The notes under the pieces: generated by a model
Told to the model about the DNA's origin: nothing
What the model saw: the letters and a program-made list of their open reading frames with translations, nothing else
The model's database searches: none
Shown here: piece by piece, positions 55,852 to 63,294 of the stretch
How the letters are laid out: the number at the start of each line of letters is the position of its first letter
How positions within the stretch are numbered: the stretch's first letter is position 1
Translations under genes and position numbers: made by a program
NCBI RefSeq assembly: GCF_017876315.1
Contig: NZ_JAGINU010000001.1
Location: 6,014,001-6,078,000, forward strand
Source of the DNA: Pseudonocardia parietis
GTDB lineage: Bacteria; Actinomycetota; Actinomycetes; Mycobacteriales; Pseudonocardiaceae
Length of the DNA stretch: 64,000 nucleotides
Direction: 5' to 3'

Positions 55852-57555
55852 GTGACCAGGCCCCAGTTCCGCCCGCCCCTGCCCGATTCCGACGCCGGCC
55901 CCGCCCGTCGCCCACGCCGTCAGTCGACGCGCGCGGCCGGGCCGGCCGCGTCGAACGGCGAGGGCACCGCCCGTCGCCGCGACGACCGCTCCGGCTCCGG
56001 TGGTTCCGAGGGGACCGCCGGCCGGCGCGAGGACCGTGACCGCTCGGGCACCGCCGGGCGCCCGGCGCGCGGCCCCCGGCGCCGGGACGGCGAGCAGGCG
56101 AGCGACGGCCACCGGGGTGGCGCGCAGCGCGCCACCGGCGGCCCGCGCGGCTCGTCCGGCTCCGCCGATGCCCGCGGGACCGGGCGCGGCGGCGGCTCCC
56201 GCCGGCGCGGCGGGCGTCCGGAGCGGACGCAGCAGGACGGCGCCCGGCAGGGGTCCGCCCCGGCCAAGGGTGCGCAGTTCACCGCGCACGCCGAGGTCGA
56301 GCAGTGGGCCCCGCCGCCGTCGGGCATGCCGTCGTTCGCCGAGCTCGGCCTGCCCGAGCGCCTGGTGAAGGCGCTCGCCGACGCGGGCTTCACCGCCCCG
56401 TTCCCGGTGCAGGCCGCCACCCTGCCCGACGCTCTCGCCGGCCGGGACCTGCTCGGCCGCGGCCAGACCGGATCCGGCAAGACCCTCGCGTTCGGGCTGG
56501 CGCTGCTCGCCCGGATCGCCGGCGACCGCGCCCGCTCCACCGCACCACTGGGCCTGGTCCTGGTGCCGACCCGCGAGCTCGCCGGCCAGGTCGTCGACGT
56601 GCTGACCCCGCTGGCCGCGGCGGTCGACCTGCGGGTCACCGCCGTCGTCGGCGGGATGTCGATGAACAAGCAGATCGCCGAGCTGCGCCGCGGCGTCGAC
56701 CTGCTGGTCGCCACCCCGGGCCGGCTCACCGACCTACTCCAGCAGGGCACCTGCAACCTGTCCGATGTCGCCGTCACCGCGCTCGACGAGGCGGACCGGA
56801 TGGCGGACATGGGCTTCCTGCCGCAGGTCCGCACGATCATGGACCGCACGCCGTCCGACGGCCAGCGGCTGCTGTTCTCCGCGACCCTGGACGGCGAGGT
56901 CGACACCCTCGTCCGCCGGTACCTGACCGACCCGGTGACCCGGTCGGTGGCCTCGCCGACGGCCGGCGTCGACACGATGGAGCACCACGTGCTCGTCGTC
57001 GAGCACGACGACCGCTCCCGGGTGATCGCCGAGATCGCCGCGCGGGAGGGCCGCACGATCATGTTCATGCGCACCAAGCACGGCGCCGACCGGATGGTGC
57101 GGGTGCTGCGCCGCCAGGGCGTCGCGGCCGGGCCGCTGCACGGCGGGCGCTCACAGAGCCAGCGCAACCGGGCCCTGGACGAGTTCCGGTCCGGCGAGGT
57201 CCCGGTACTGGTCGCCACCGACGTGGCCGCCCGCGGCATCCACATCGACGACGTCGGCCTGGTCGTGCACGTCGACCCGCCCGCGGACCCGAAGGCCTAC
57301 CTGCACCGGGCCGGGCGTACCGCCCGCGCCGGCGAGGAGGGCGTCGTCGTCACGCTGTCCACACCGGACCAGAAGCGCGAGGTCGACACGCTCACCAGGC
57401 AGGCCGGTGTGCGGCCGGAGGTCGCCACCGTCACGCCGGGCCACCCGGACCTGATCCGGGTGACGGGCGCGCGGGAGCCGTCCGGGGAACCGATCGCCAC
57501 GCCGAAGCGCCAGCAGCAGCCCGCGCCGAAGCAGGGGCGCCGCCGGCACCGCTGA
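55852..57555 (+). CDS. DEAD-box RNA helicase
   Basis: A 567-residue helicase. The N-terminal 130 residues are basic, Arg/Gly/Asp low complexity (RRRDDRSGSGGSEGTAGRRE). Motifs: Q motif FTAPFPVQAATLPDALAG, I GQTGSGKTLAFGLAL, Ia PTRELAGQV, II LDEADRMADMGF (DEAD), III FSAT, V VATDVAARGIHIDD, VI HRAGRTARAG. The C-terminus is again basic. GTG 55852 has GAGGAG. The RhlE/CsdA-like type acts in ribosome assembly or RNA decay. It lies downstream of the RIO kinase and converges on lapA across a repeat. Confidence 0.93.
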   Translation: MTRPQFRPPLPDSDAGPARRPRRQSTRAAGPAASNGEGTARRRDDRSGSGGSEGTAGRREDRDRSGTAGRPARGPRRRDGEQASDGHRGGAQRATGGPRGSSGSADARGTGRGGGSRRRGGRPERTQQDGARQGSAPAKGAQFTAHAEVEQWAPPPSGMPSFAELGLPERLVKALADAGFTAPFPVQAATLPDALAGRDLLGRGQTGSGKTLAFGLALLARIAGDRARSTAPLGLVLVPTRELAGQVVDVLTPLAAAVDLRVTAVVGGMSMNKQIAELRRGVDLLVATPGRLTDLLQQGTCNLSDVAVTALDEADRMADMGFLPQVRTIMDRTPSDGQRLLFSATLDGEVDTLVRRYLTDPVTRSVASPTAGVDTMEHHVLVVEHDDRSRVIAEIAAREGRTIMFMRTKHGADRMVRVLRRQGVAAGPLHGGRSQSQRNRALDEFRSGEVPVLVATDVAARGIHIDDVGLVVHVDPPADPKAYLHRAGRTARAGEEGVVVTLSTPDQKREVDTLTRQAGVRPEVATVTPGHPDLIRVTGAREPSGEPIATPKRQQQPAPKQGRRRHR

Positions 57556-57574
57556 GAGTCGGCGCCTCTGCGGG

Positions 57575-57625
57575 GGCAGTACTTCTGCGGGGGCGGTGCT
57601 TCCGGGCGATCAGTGCTTCTGGGCC
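57575..57625. repeat. Stop-spanning 17-bp tandem repeat at the lapA 3' end
   Basis: Three 17-bp units (57575-57591, 57592-57608, 57609-57625) share CxGTxCTTCyGsG. The last contains the stop of the minus-strand lapA gene (TCA at 57610-57612). Confidence 0.55.
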
Positions 57626-58047
57626 TCGCGGCGCAGCTGGAGGATCCGCCAGGTCCCCGGCACGGCGACGAGCAGCATGCCGGCGATGGCCGCGAAGAGC
57701 AGCGCCACCCCGGTGGGCAGCGTCCCGGTCAGCCACAGGAAGTTGATCGCGACCGGATCGGTGTTCTGCAGGATGAACACCAGCAGGAAGATCAGCACGA
57801 TCGCCGAGAGGATCAGCGTCGCCCAGAGCCCGCCGATCCGGGTGTTCGGGACCTTCCGCCGGACCGTGGGGGTCTCGTCACCGGGCGGCCCGTCCCCGGT
57901 GGGGACGGCGACGGTCGGTTGCTCCGACGGTTCGATCTCGGTCGACGGGACCTTCATGGCGGGATAGGTCGCCGGGTCCTCCGTGGGATCCTCCGGGCCG
58001 ACCCGCCCCCACTCCGGCGAGCCCCCGCCCCGTCGATCGTCGCTCAT
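57610..58047 (-). CDS. LapA domain-containing membrane protein
   Basis: A 145-residue protein with a long polar, acidic N-terminus (1-70, EDPTEDPATYPAMKVPSTEI) and a LapA/DUF1049 domain of two membrane helices: LWATLILSAIVLIFLLVFIL, QNTDPVAINFLWLTGTLP, then VALLFAAIAGMLLVAVPGTW. The QNT/S-P motif after helix 1 is diagnostic. LapA proteins help lipopolysaccharide assembly in proteobacteria; the role in actinobacteria is unknown. ATG 58047 with GGAGGGG. Confidence 0.82.
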   Translation of the reverse strand: MSDDRRGGGSPEWGRVGPEDPTEDPATYPAMKVPSTEIEPSEQPTVAVPTGDGPPGDETPTVRRKVPNTRIGGLWATLILSAIVLIFLLVFILQNTDPVAINFLWLTGTLPTGVALLFAAIAGMLLVAVPGTWRILQLRREAQKH

Positions 58048-58142
58048 CGCACCGCCCCTCCGGTCGTCGTCGCGCCGGAGTATCGCGCACACTCCGCCGG
58101 TGCGACGGCGACGGGCGCGGCACGCCCGCGTGACGTCGGCGG

Positions 58143-58604
58143 CTATCCGGCCGGACGTGCCATGGGCAGGTGCCCGATGCCGTCCTCGACGAACCGCTCC
58201 CCCGCGACGACGAACCCGTGCCTGCCGTAGAACGCGACCTGGATCTCCTGCGCATCCAGCACGCAGGGCCCGGCGCCGACCTCGGCCAGCGCGGCGTCCA
58301 GCAGCCGGTGCCCGAACCCGCGACCGCGGGCGTCGGCACGCGTGCAGACCCGGCCGATCCGGTGGCCGCCACCCGGCTCCTGCAGCAGCCGCAGCGTCGC
58401 GAGCACCTCGGCGGTCCCGGTGTCGGCGAGCCAGTAGTGCCGGGCCCGCGGTTCCAGGTCCCGCCCGTCGAGCTCCTGGTAGGCGCACTCCTGCTCGACC
58501 ACGAAGACCCGTGTGCGCAGTGCCAGCAGCGCGTAGAGGGTCTCGAGGTCCAGGTCGGGGGCCCAGCTGCGGCGCACCGTGGCGCCCGGGGTGTGCACGG
58601 CCAT
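58143..58604 (-). CDS. ElaA-type GNAT acetyltransferase
   Basis: A 153-residue GNAT of the ElaA family. LDLETLYALLALRTRVFVVE then QECAYQELDGRDLEPRARHY (about 39-58) is the family hallmark. Acetyl-CoA site: RIGRVCTRADARGRGFGHRL (about 84-103), and YGRHGFVVAGERFVEDGIGH ends the fold. Substrate unknown. Start ATG 58604 follows TACCCA (complement of 58611-58616) by six bases. It is divergent from mtr, an arrangement also seen in mycobacteria. Confidence 0.87.
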   Translation of the reverse strand: MAVHTPGATVRRSWAPDLDLETLYALLALRTRVFVVEQECAYQELDGRDLEPRARHYWLADTGTAEVLATLRLLQEPGGGHRIGRVCTRADARGRGFGHRLLDAALAEVGAGPCVLDAQEIQVAFYGRHGFVVAGERFVEDGIGHLPMARPAG

Positions 58605-58610
58605 CCGCCG

Positions 58611-58651
58611 TGGGTACCAGAGGCTCGCCGCCCGGCGGAAGCGGTTAGCCT
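58611..58651. promoter_or_regulatory. Divergent leaderless promoters, elaA-type gene and mtr
   Basis: Minus strand: TACCCA (complement of 58611-58616). Plus strand: TAGCCT (58646-58651), six bases before the mtr GTG at 58658; this excludes the GTG at 58655 as start. Confidence 0.5.
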
Positions 58652-58657
58652 CGGGTG

Positions 58658-60049
58658 GTGGCACACCATGACCTGGTCGTCGTCGGCACCGGCTCCGGCA
58701 ACACGTTTCTCGACGAACGGTTCGCCGGTCTCGACATCGCGCTGGTGGAGCACGGCGTGTTCGGCGGGACCTGCCTGAACGTCGGTTGCATCCCGACCAA
58801 GATGTACGTCTACGCCGCCGACGTGGCCGAGATCGTCCGGCACGCCCACACCTACGGCGTCGACGCGAGCGTCGACAAGATCCGCTGGACCGACATCCGG
58901 GACCGGGTGTTCGGCCGGATCGACCCGATCTCCGCGGGCGGGCGGGAGTACCGGGTCGACCGCAGCCCGAACGTGACCGTCTACTTCGGGCACGCCGCCT
59001 TCACCGGCGACCGGGAGCTCTCCGTCGAGCGCACCGACGGCTCGGGCACCGACACGATCAGCGGCGGCCGGGTGGTCGTCGCCGCCGGGTCCCGGCCGAG
59101 CGTGCCGCCGCTGGTCGCCGCGTCGGGGGTGCCGTTCGAGACCTCGGACACGGTGATGCGGCTGGACGCGCTCCCGCGCCGGATGGCGATCCTGGGCGGC
59201 GGCTACATCGCGAGCGAGTTCGCGCACGTGTTCTCCGCGCTCGGCGTCGAGGTCACCATGATCGTGCGCGGACAGAAGCTGCTGCGCCACCTCGACGACA
59301 CGATCGCCGACCGCTTCACCGAGCTCGCCACCGCGCGCTGGGACTGCCGGCTCGGCCGCCAGGTCAGCGCGGTCTCCGGGGACGGCACCGGCGACGTCGG
59401 CGAGGTGCGGCTCGAGCTCGACGACGGCTCGGAGGTCGTCGCGGACACGCTCCTGGTGGCCACCGGCCGGGTTCCGAACGGCGACCGGATGGACCTCGAC
59501 CGGGCCGGGGTCACGGTGCACGCCGACGGCCGCGTGGCGGTCGACGAGTACCAGCGCAGCGTCTCCGCGGACGGCGTGTGGGCGCTCGGCGACGTCTCCT
59601 CGCCGTACCAGCTCAAGCACGTCGCCAACCACGAGGCGAAGATCGTCGGCCACAACCTGGCGCACCCGGCGGAGCTGCGGGCCGCGAGCCACGACCTGGT
59701 GCCTGCCGCGGTGTTCACCGACCCGCAGATCGCCGCGGTCGGGATGACGGAGGCCGAGGCCCGTGCCGCCGGGCTCGACATCACCGTCAAGGTCCAGGAC
59801 TACGGCGACGTCGCCTTCGGCTGGGCGATGGAGGACGGCACGGGGCTCTGCAAGCTGATCGCCGAGAAGGGAACCGGGCGGCTGCTCGGCGCCCACCTGC
59901 TCGGCCCGCAGGCGTCCACCCTGGTCCAGCAGCTCATCCAGGCCATGGTGTTCGGCCAGACCGTCGGCGAGATCGCCACCGGCCAGTACTGGATCCACCC
60001 GGCCCTGCCCGAGGTCATCGAGAACGCCCTGCTCGGGCTCGAGGTCTAG
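58658..60049 (+). CDS. mtr: Mycothione reductase
   Basis: A 463-residue FAD/NADPH disulfide reductase that regenerates mycothiol from its disulfide. FAD motif DLVVVGTGSGNTFLDERFAG (about 5-24; GTGSGN rather than GGGPGG is typical of Mtr). Redox disulfide: FGGTCLNVGCIPTKMY (about 36-51). NADPH motif: MAILGGGYIASEFAHVFSAL. FAD site 2: GVWALGDVSS. Dimer-interface His-Glu: YWIHPALPEVIENAL. It marks the organism as a mycothiol-using actinomycete. Its stop TAG shares CTAG with the stop of convergent plsC. Confidence 0.95.
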   Translation: MAHHDLVVVGTGSGNTFLDERFAGLDIALVEHGVFGGTCLNVGCIPTKMYVYAADVAEIVRHAHTYGVDASVDKIRWTDIRDRVFGRIDPISAGGREYRVDRSPNVTVYFGHAAFTGDRELSVERTDGSGTDTISGGRVVVAAGSRPSVPPLVAASGVPFETSDTVMRLDALPRRMAILGGGYIASEFAHVFSALGVEVTMIVRGQKLLRHLDDTIADRFTELATARWDCRLGRQVSAVSGDGTGDVGEVRLELDDGSEVVADTLLVATGRVPNGDRMDLDRAGVTVHADGRVAVDEYQRSVSADGVWALGDVSSPYQLKHVANHEAKIVGHNLAHPAELRAASHDLVPAAVFTDPQIAAVGMTEAEARAAGLDITVKVQDYGDVAFGWAMEDGTGLCKLIAEKGTGRLLGAHLLGPQASTLVQQLIQAMVFGQTVGEIATGQYWIHPALPEVIENALLGLEV

Positions 60050-60846
60050 CTCGCCGCGCGTTCGACCGGGTCGCCCGGGGCCTCCGGGCCTGCCGTCGCG
60101 TCCGGGTCGTACGGCGTCGCCGGCCGCGTCTCGTCGCGGAGCCCCTCGAGCAGCGCCGTGACCTCGTCCATGATCTTCGTCGTGGCCGCGTCCAGCGTGG
60201 TGCGGGTCAGCGGCTTCCCGGCGAACTCGGACAGGTCGACGGGCGGGCCGATCGCGATCCCGATCCGCCGGCGCGGGCGGAACCGGGGCTTCCCCTCGGC
60301 CGGCAGGAAGTCCTGGGTGCCCCAGTTGGCCATCGGGATCACCGGCGCCCCGGACCTCAGCGCGATCCGGGCGACGCCGTTCTTCGGCTTCATCGGCCAG
60401 CCGTCCGGGTCCGCGGTGTAGGTGCCCTCCGGATAGACGGCGACGAGCTCACCACGGTTCAGCGCGTCGATCGCGCCGGCGAACGACTCCCCCACCCGCT
60501 TGGACGCCCGGTAGACCGGGATGTGCCCGCCGCGCCCGAGCACCCACTTCACGACCGGGACCTGCCACAGCTCGGACTTCGCCATGAACCGGGGCATCCG
60601 GCCGTGCGTGGTACCGAAGGCGATGTCGAAGATCGGGTCGGAGCCCGAGACGTGGTTGCCGACCAGCAGCGCACCGCCGGTGCGCGGGAGGTGCTCGCCG
60701 CCGCGCCAGCCGAGCCGGGTGCCCCACAGCACGAACGGCCAGATCAGCGCGATCGCCAGGCCGAACCAGAACCCGGATCCGCGGCGGCGGCGCCGCACCG
60801 TGGCCGCGATCCGCTGCCGCACCGTCAGCTCCGGTGGCATGCCCAT
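60046..60846 (-). CDS. plsC: 1-acyl-sn-glycerol-3-phosphate acyltransferase family protein
   Basis: A 266-residue PlsC-type acyltransferase for phosphatidic acid synthesis. One N-terminal membrane helix (FWFGLAIALIWPFVLWG, about 26-42). Motif I is GNHVSGSDPIFD (about 65-76, HxxxxD), motif II is GGHIPVYRASK, motif III is LVAVYPEGTYTADPDGWPM (about 140-158). The C-terminal tail is acidic. The ATG at 60846 is supported by GAGGGG; a second ATG at 60840 is possible. Paralogues with other lyso-lipid substrates exist, so the exact reaction is inferred. Confidence 0.88.
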   Translation of the reverse strand: MGMPPELTVRQRIAATVRRRRRGSGFWFGLAIALIWPFVLWGTRLGWRGGEHLPRTGGALLVGNHVSGSDPIFDIAFGTTHGRMPRFMAKSELWQVPVVKWVLGRGGHIPVYRASKRVGESFAGAIDALNRGELVAVYPEGTYTADPDGWPMKPKNGVARIALRSGAPVIPMANWGTQDFLPAEGKPRFRPRRRIGIAIGPPVDLSEFAGKPLTRTTLDAATTKIMDEVTALLEGLRDETRPATPYDPDATAGPEAPGDPVERAAS

Positions 60847-61220
60847 CGTGTCGTCCCCTCTGTCGGTCACTTCTGTCCGCACGCCCGGTCGGCTCCGGAC
60901 CGTGCGGGTCGCCGCTCCATCTTCGCCGGTCGCGGGTGGCCGCAGCGACGCACCCGGGCGATGATCGGGTGGGAGCCGCTCGTGCCCGGTCATCCTCCGC
61001 AGGGGCCCTGCCCGCGGCGTCCGTGCTCCTACCGAGGTGGCACCCGCCCGACCGCCCCACGAGCGCAACCTCGTGACCTCAATCACCGCGATTGTCGAGA
61101 TACTCGATAACCAAGGTATATGTGTTGTCACGCGCTCCGGTATCCGGTTCGTGACGTCGGTCCCACCGGACCGACCGCCGGGCCCCCGCCCGACGAACGC
61201 CCCGTCGAGAACCGTCCCCG
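60847..61220. promoter_or_regulatory. Promoter/operator region of the right-edge operon
   Basis: About 370 bases without a gene, with a locally AT-richer patch at 61080-61150. TCGAG-ATA-CTCGA (61095-61107) is a perfect inverted repeat between TTGTCG (61092-61097) and TATATG (61117-61122), a candidate promoter. Downstream, GTCACG...CGTGAC (61127-61132, 61150-61155) encloses CCGG-TAT-CCGG, a 5'-leader hairpin. Confidence 0.5.
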
Positions 61221-62018
61221 GTGCCCCGCGCACCCCGTCCCCGCGAGGTGCCCGTGCCCGATCCGACGCCGTGGCTGGAGACCGTGGGCCGCGACCGTCC
61301 CGAGCCCGCCGCCGTCGTGCTCGTCGCGCACGGCGGGAAGGCGCACTCGACGGCGTCCGCGCACCGCCGCGGGCTCGCCCACCGTCGGATGCTGCCGTTC
61401 GCGCGTTCGCTCGAGCGGGCCGGGCGCCCGCATCGGACCGGGCTCGGCTCCGGGGTCGCCGTGTACGTGCTGCGCTACCGGTTCAAGGGCTGGAACGGCC
61501 CGGCGACGGACGCCTACCGCGACGCCGCCTGGGCGGTCGCCGAGATCGCGCGACGGCACCCGGATCGGCCGATCGTGCTGGTCGGGCACTCGCTGGGCGG
61601 GCGGGCGGTGCTGCGCGCCGCGGACGGGCCGGGGGTCATCGCCGTCTGCGCGCTGGCTCCGTGGCTGGACGGCACCGACCCGGTGGCGCAGCTCGCCGGC
61701 CGCGCCGTGCTCGTCGCACACGGTGACCGCGACCGGATGACCGACCCGGCGGCGTCGTACGAGTTCGCCCTGCGCGCCCGTGCCACCACCGCACGGGTCG
61801 CGCGGTTCGAGGTACTCGGCGACGGCCACGCCATGCTCCGCCGGGCCCGCGAGTGGCACGCGCTGGTGCGCCGTTTCGTACTCGGTGAGATCGGGGCCGA
61901 ACCCCTCGACCGGTCGATCACGAATGCCGTGCGGGAGCCCGCGCCGGCAGGGCTGCGGGTCGCGCTCGGCGCCGGCGAGCACCCGGGCCCCGATGGATCC
62001 CGAGAGCAGAAGGAGTGA
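61221..62018 (+). CDS. Alpha/beta-fold hydrolase
   Basis: A protein of up to 265 residues with alpha/beta hydrolase motifs: VVLVAHGGKAHSTASAHRRG (about 32-51), the nucleophile elbow IVLVGHSLGGRAVLRAADGP (about 117-136, GHSLGG), the acidic residue in LVAHGDRDRMTDPA and the His in VLGDGHAMLRRAREW. The Ser-Asp-His triad looks complete. The C-terminal 35 residues are unconserved. Start GTG 61221, 61248 or 61254; GAGG favours 61254. It is four bases from the next gene, so it is the first gene of the operon. Substrate unknown. Confidence 0.8.
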   Translation: MPRAPRPREVPVPDPTPWLETVGRDRPEPAAVVLVAHGGKAHSTASAHRRGLAHRRMLPFARSLERAGRPHRTGLGSGVAVYVLRYRFKGWNGPATDAYRDAAWAVAEIARRHPDRPIVLVGHSLGGRAVLRAADGPGVIAVCALAPWLDGTDPVAQLAGRAVLVAHGDRDRMTDPAASYEFALRARATTARVARFEVLGDGHAMLRRAREWHALVRRFVLGEIGAEPLDRSITNAVREPAPAGLRVALGAGEHPGPDGSREQKE

Positions 62019-62022
62019 GGCG

Positions 62023-63294
62023 ATGACCGGTCGACCGACCGTCGCGGTGGTGGGTAGCGGGGTGTCCGGCCTGACCGCCGGCTACCTGCTCTCCCGATCC
62101 CACGACGTCACGCTCTACGAGGCCGACGACCGCCCCGGCGGCCACGCCCACACCCACGAGCTGGCGACCTCCGACGGCGGCCTCACCCACGTCGACACCG
62201 GCTTCATCGTCCACAACGACCGCACCTACCCGAACCTGCTGCGCCTGTTCGGCGAGCTCGGGGTGTCCACGCAGGACTCCGAGATGTCGATGTCGGTGCG
62301 CTGCGACGGTTGCGGACTGGAGTACGCCGGGGCCCGGGGACCGGCCGGGCTGTTCCCGCAGCCGTCCACCGTGGCCCGCCCGCAGTACCTGCGGATGCTC
62401 GGCGAGGTGGTCCGGTTCCACCGGCACGCCCGCCGCGTCCTCGAGGCCGATGACGCCGGTGACGTCACGCTGGGCGCGTTCCTGGCGATCGGCGGCTACT
62501 CGCGCTACTTCGTGCAGCACTTCATGATCCCGGTGGTGTCCTGCGTGTGGTCGGCCGGCGCGGCGGTCTCCACCGACTACCCGGCCCGCTACCTGTTCAC
62601 CTTCCTCGACCACCACGGGATGCTCTCGCTCGGCGACTCGCCGCAGTGGCGCACCGTCACCGGTGGTTCCCGGTCCTACGTGGACCGGATCGTCAAGCAG
62701 CTCCCCGTGGTACGGACCGCGACGCCGGTCCGCTCGGTCCTGCGCACCCCGGCCGGGGTCGAGGTGCGCGACGACGCCGACGCCGTCGCGGCCTTCGACA
62801 AGATCGTCGTCGCCACCCACCCGGACCAGGCGCTGCGCCTGCTCGGCGACGACGCCACCCCCGGCGAGCGCAACGTCCTGGGTTCCTTCTCGTACTCGCA
62901 CAACGAGACCTGGCTGCACCACGACACCTCGCTGCTGCCGCGCGCCCGCCGCGCCCGGGCGGCGTGGAACTATCTCAAGCCGGCCTGCACCGCGTCCGCC
63001 GAGGCGCCGGTGCTGGTCAGCTACGACATGAACCGCCTGATGCGGCTCACCGACCCGGACGACTGGGTGGTCACCCTGAACGGTGCCGGTCGGGTCGACC
63101 CGGACACCGTCGTCGCCCGGATGCGGTACGAGCACCCGATCTACACACCGGAGTCGGTGGCCGCGCAGCGGCGGCTGCCGGAGCTGAACACGCCGGTCAC
63201 CGCCTACGCGGGCGCGTACCACGGCTGGGGCTTCCACGAGGACGGTTGCGCCTCCGGGGTGCGGGCGGCGCGGGCGCTGGGCGTCTCGTGGTGA
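62023..63294 (+). CDS. FAD-dependent amine-oxidase-like protein (COG2907)
   Basis: A 423-residue NAD(P)/FAD-binding oxidoreductase. Dinucleotide motif VAVVGSGVSGLTAGYLLSRS (about 7-26), then LYEADDRPGGHAHTH (about 31-45) and DTGFIVHNDRTYPNLLRLFG. The family (COG2907) is found next to DUF1365 and a cyclopropane-fatty-acid-synthase-like gene, often in stress or photo-oxidative regulons; it probably acts on fatty acids or related lipids. ATG 62023 has AGGAGTGAGG. Its stop overlaps the GTG of the next gene as GTGA. Confidence 0.88.
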   Translation: MTGRPTVAVVGSGVSGLTAGYLLSRSHDVTLYEADDRPGGHAHTHELATSDGGLTHVDTGFIVHNDRTYPNLLRLFGELGVSTQDSEMSMSVRCDGCGLEYAGARGPAGLFPQPSTVARPQYLRMLGEVVRFHRHARRVLEADDAGDVTLGAFLAIGGYSRYFVQHFMIPVVSCVWSAGAAVSTDYPARYLFTFLDHHGMLSLGDSPQWRTVTGGSRSYVDRIVKQLPVVRTATPVRSVLRTPAGVEVRDDADAVAAFDKIVVATHPDQALRLLGDDATPGERNVLGSFSYSHNETWLHHDTSLLPRARRARAAWNYLKPACTASAEAPVLVSYDMNRLMRLTDPDDWVVTLNGAGRVDPDTVVARMRYEHPIYTPESVAAQRRLPELNTPVTAYAGAYHGWGFHEDGCASGVRAARALGVSW

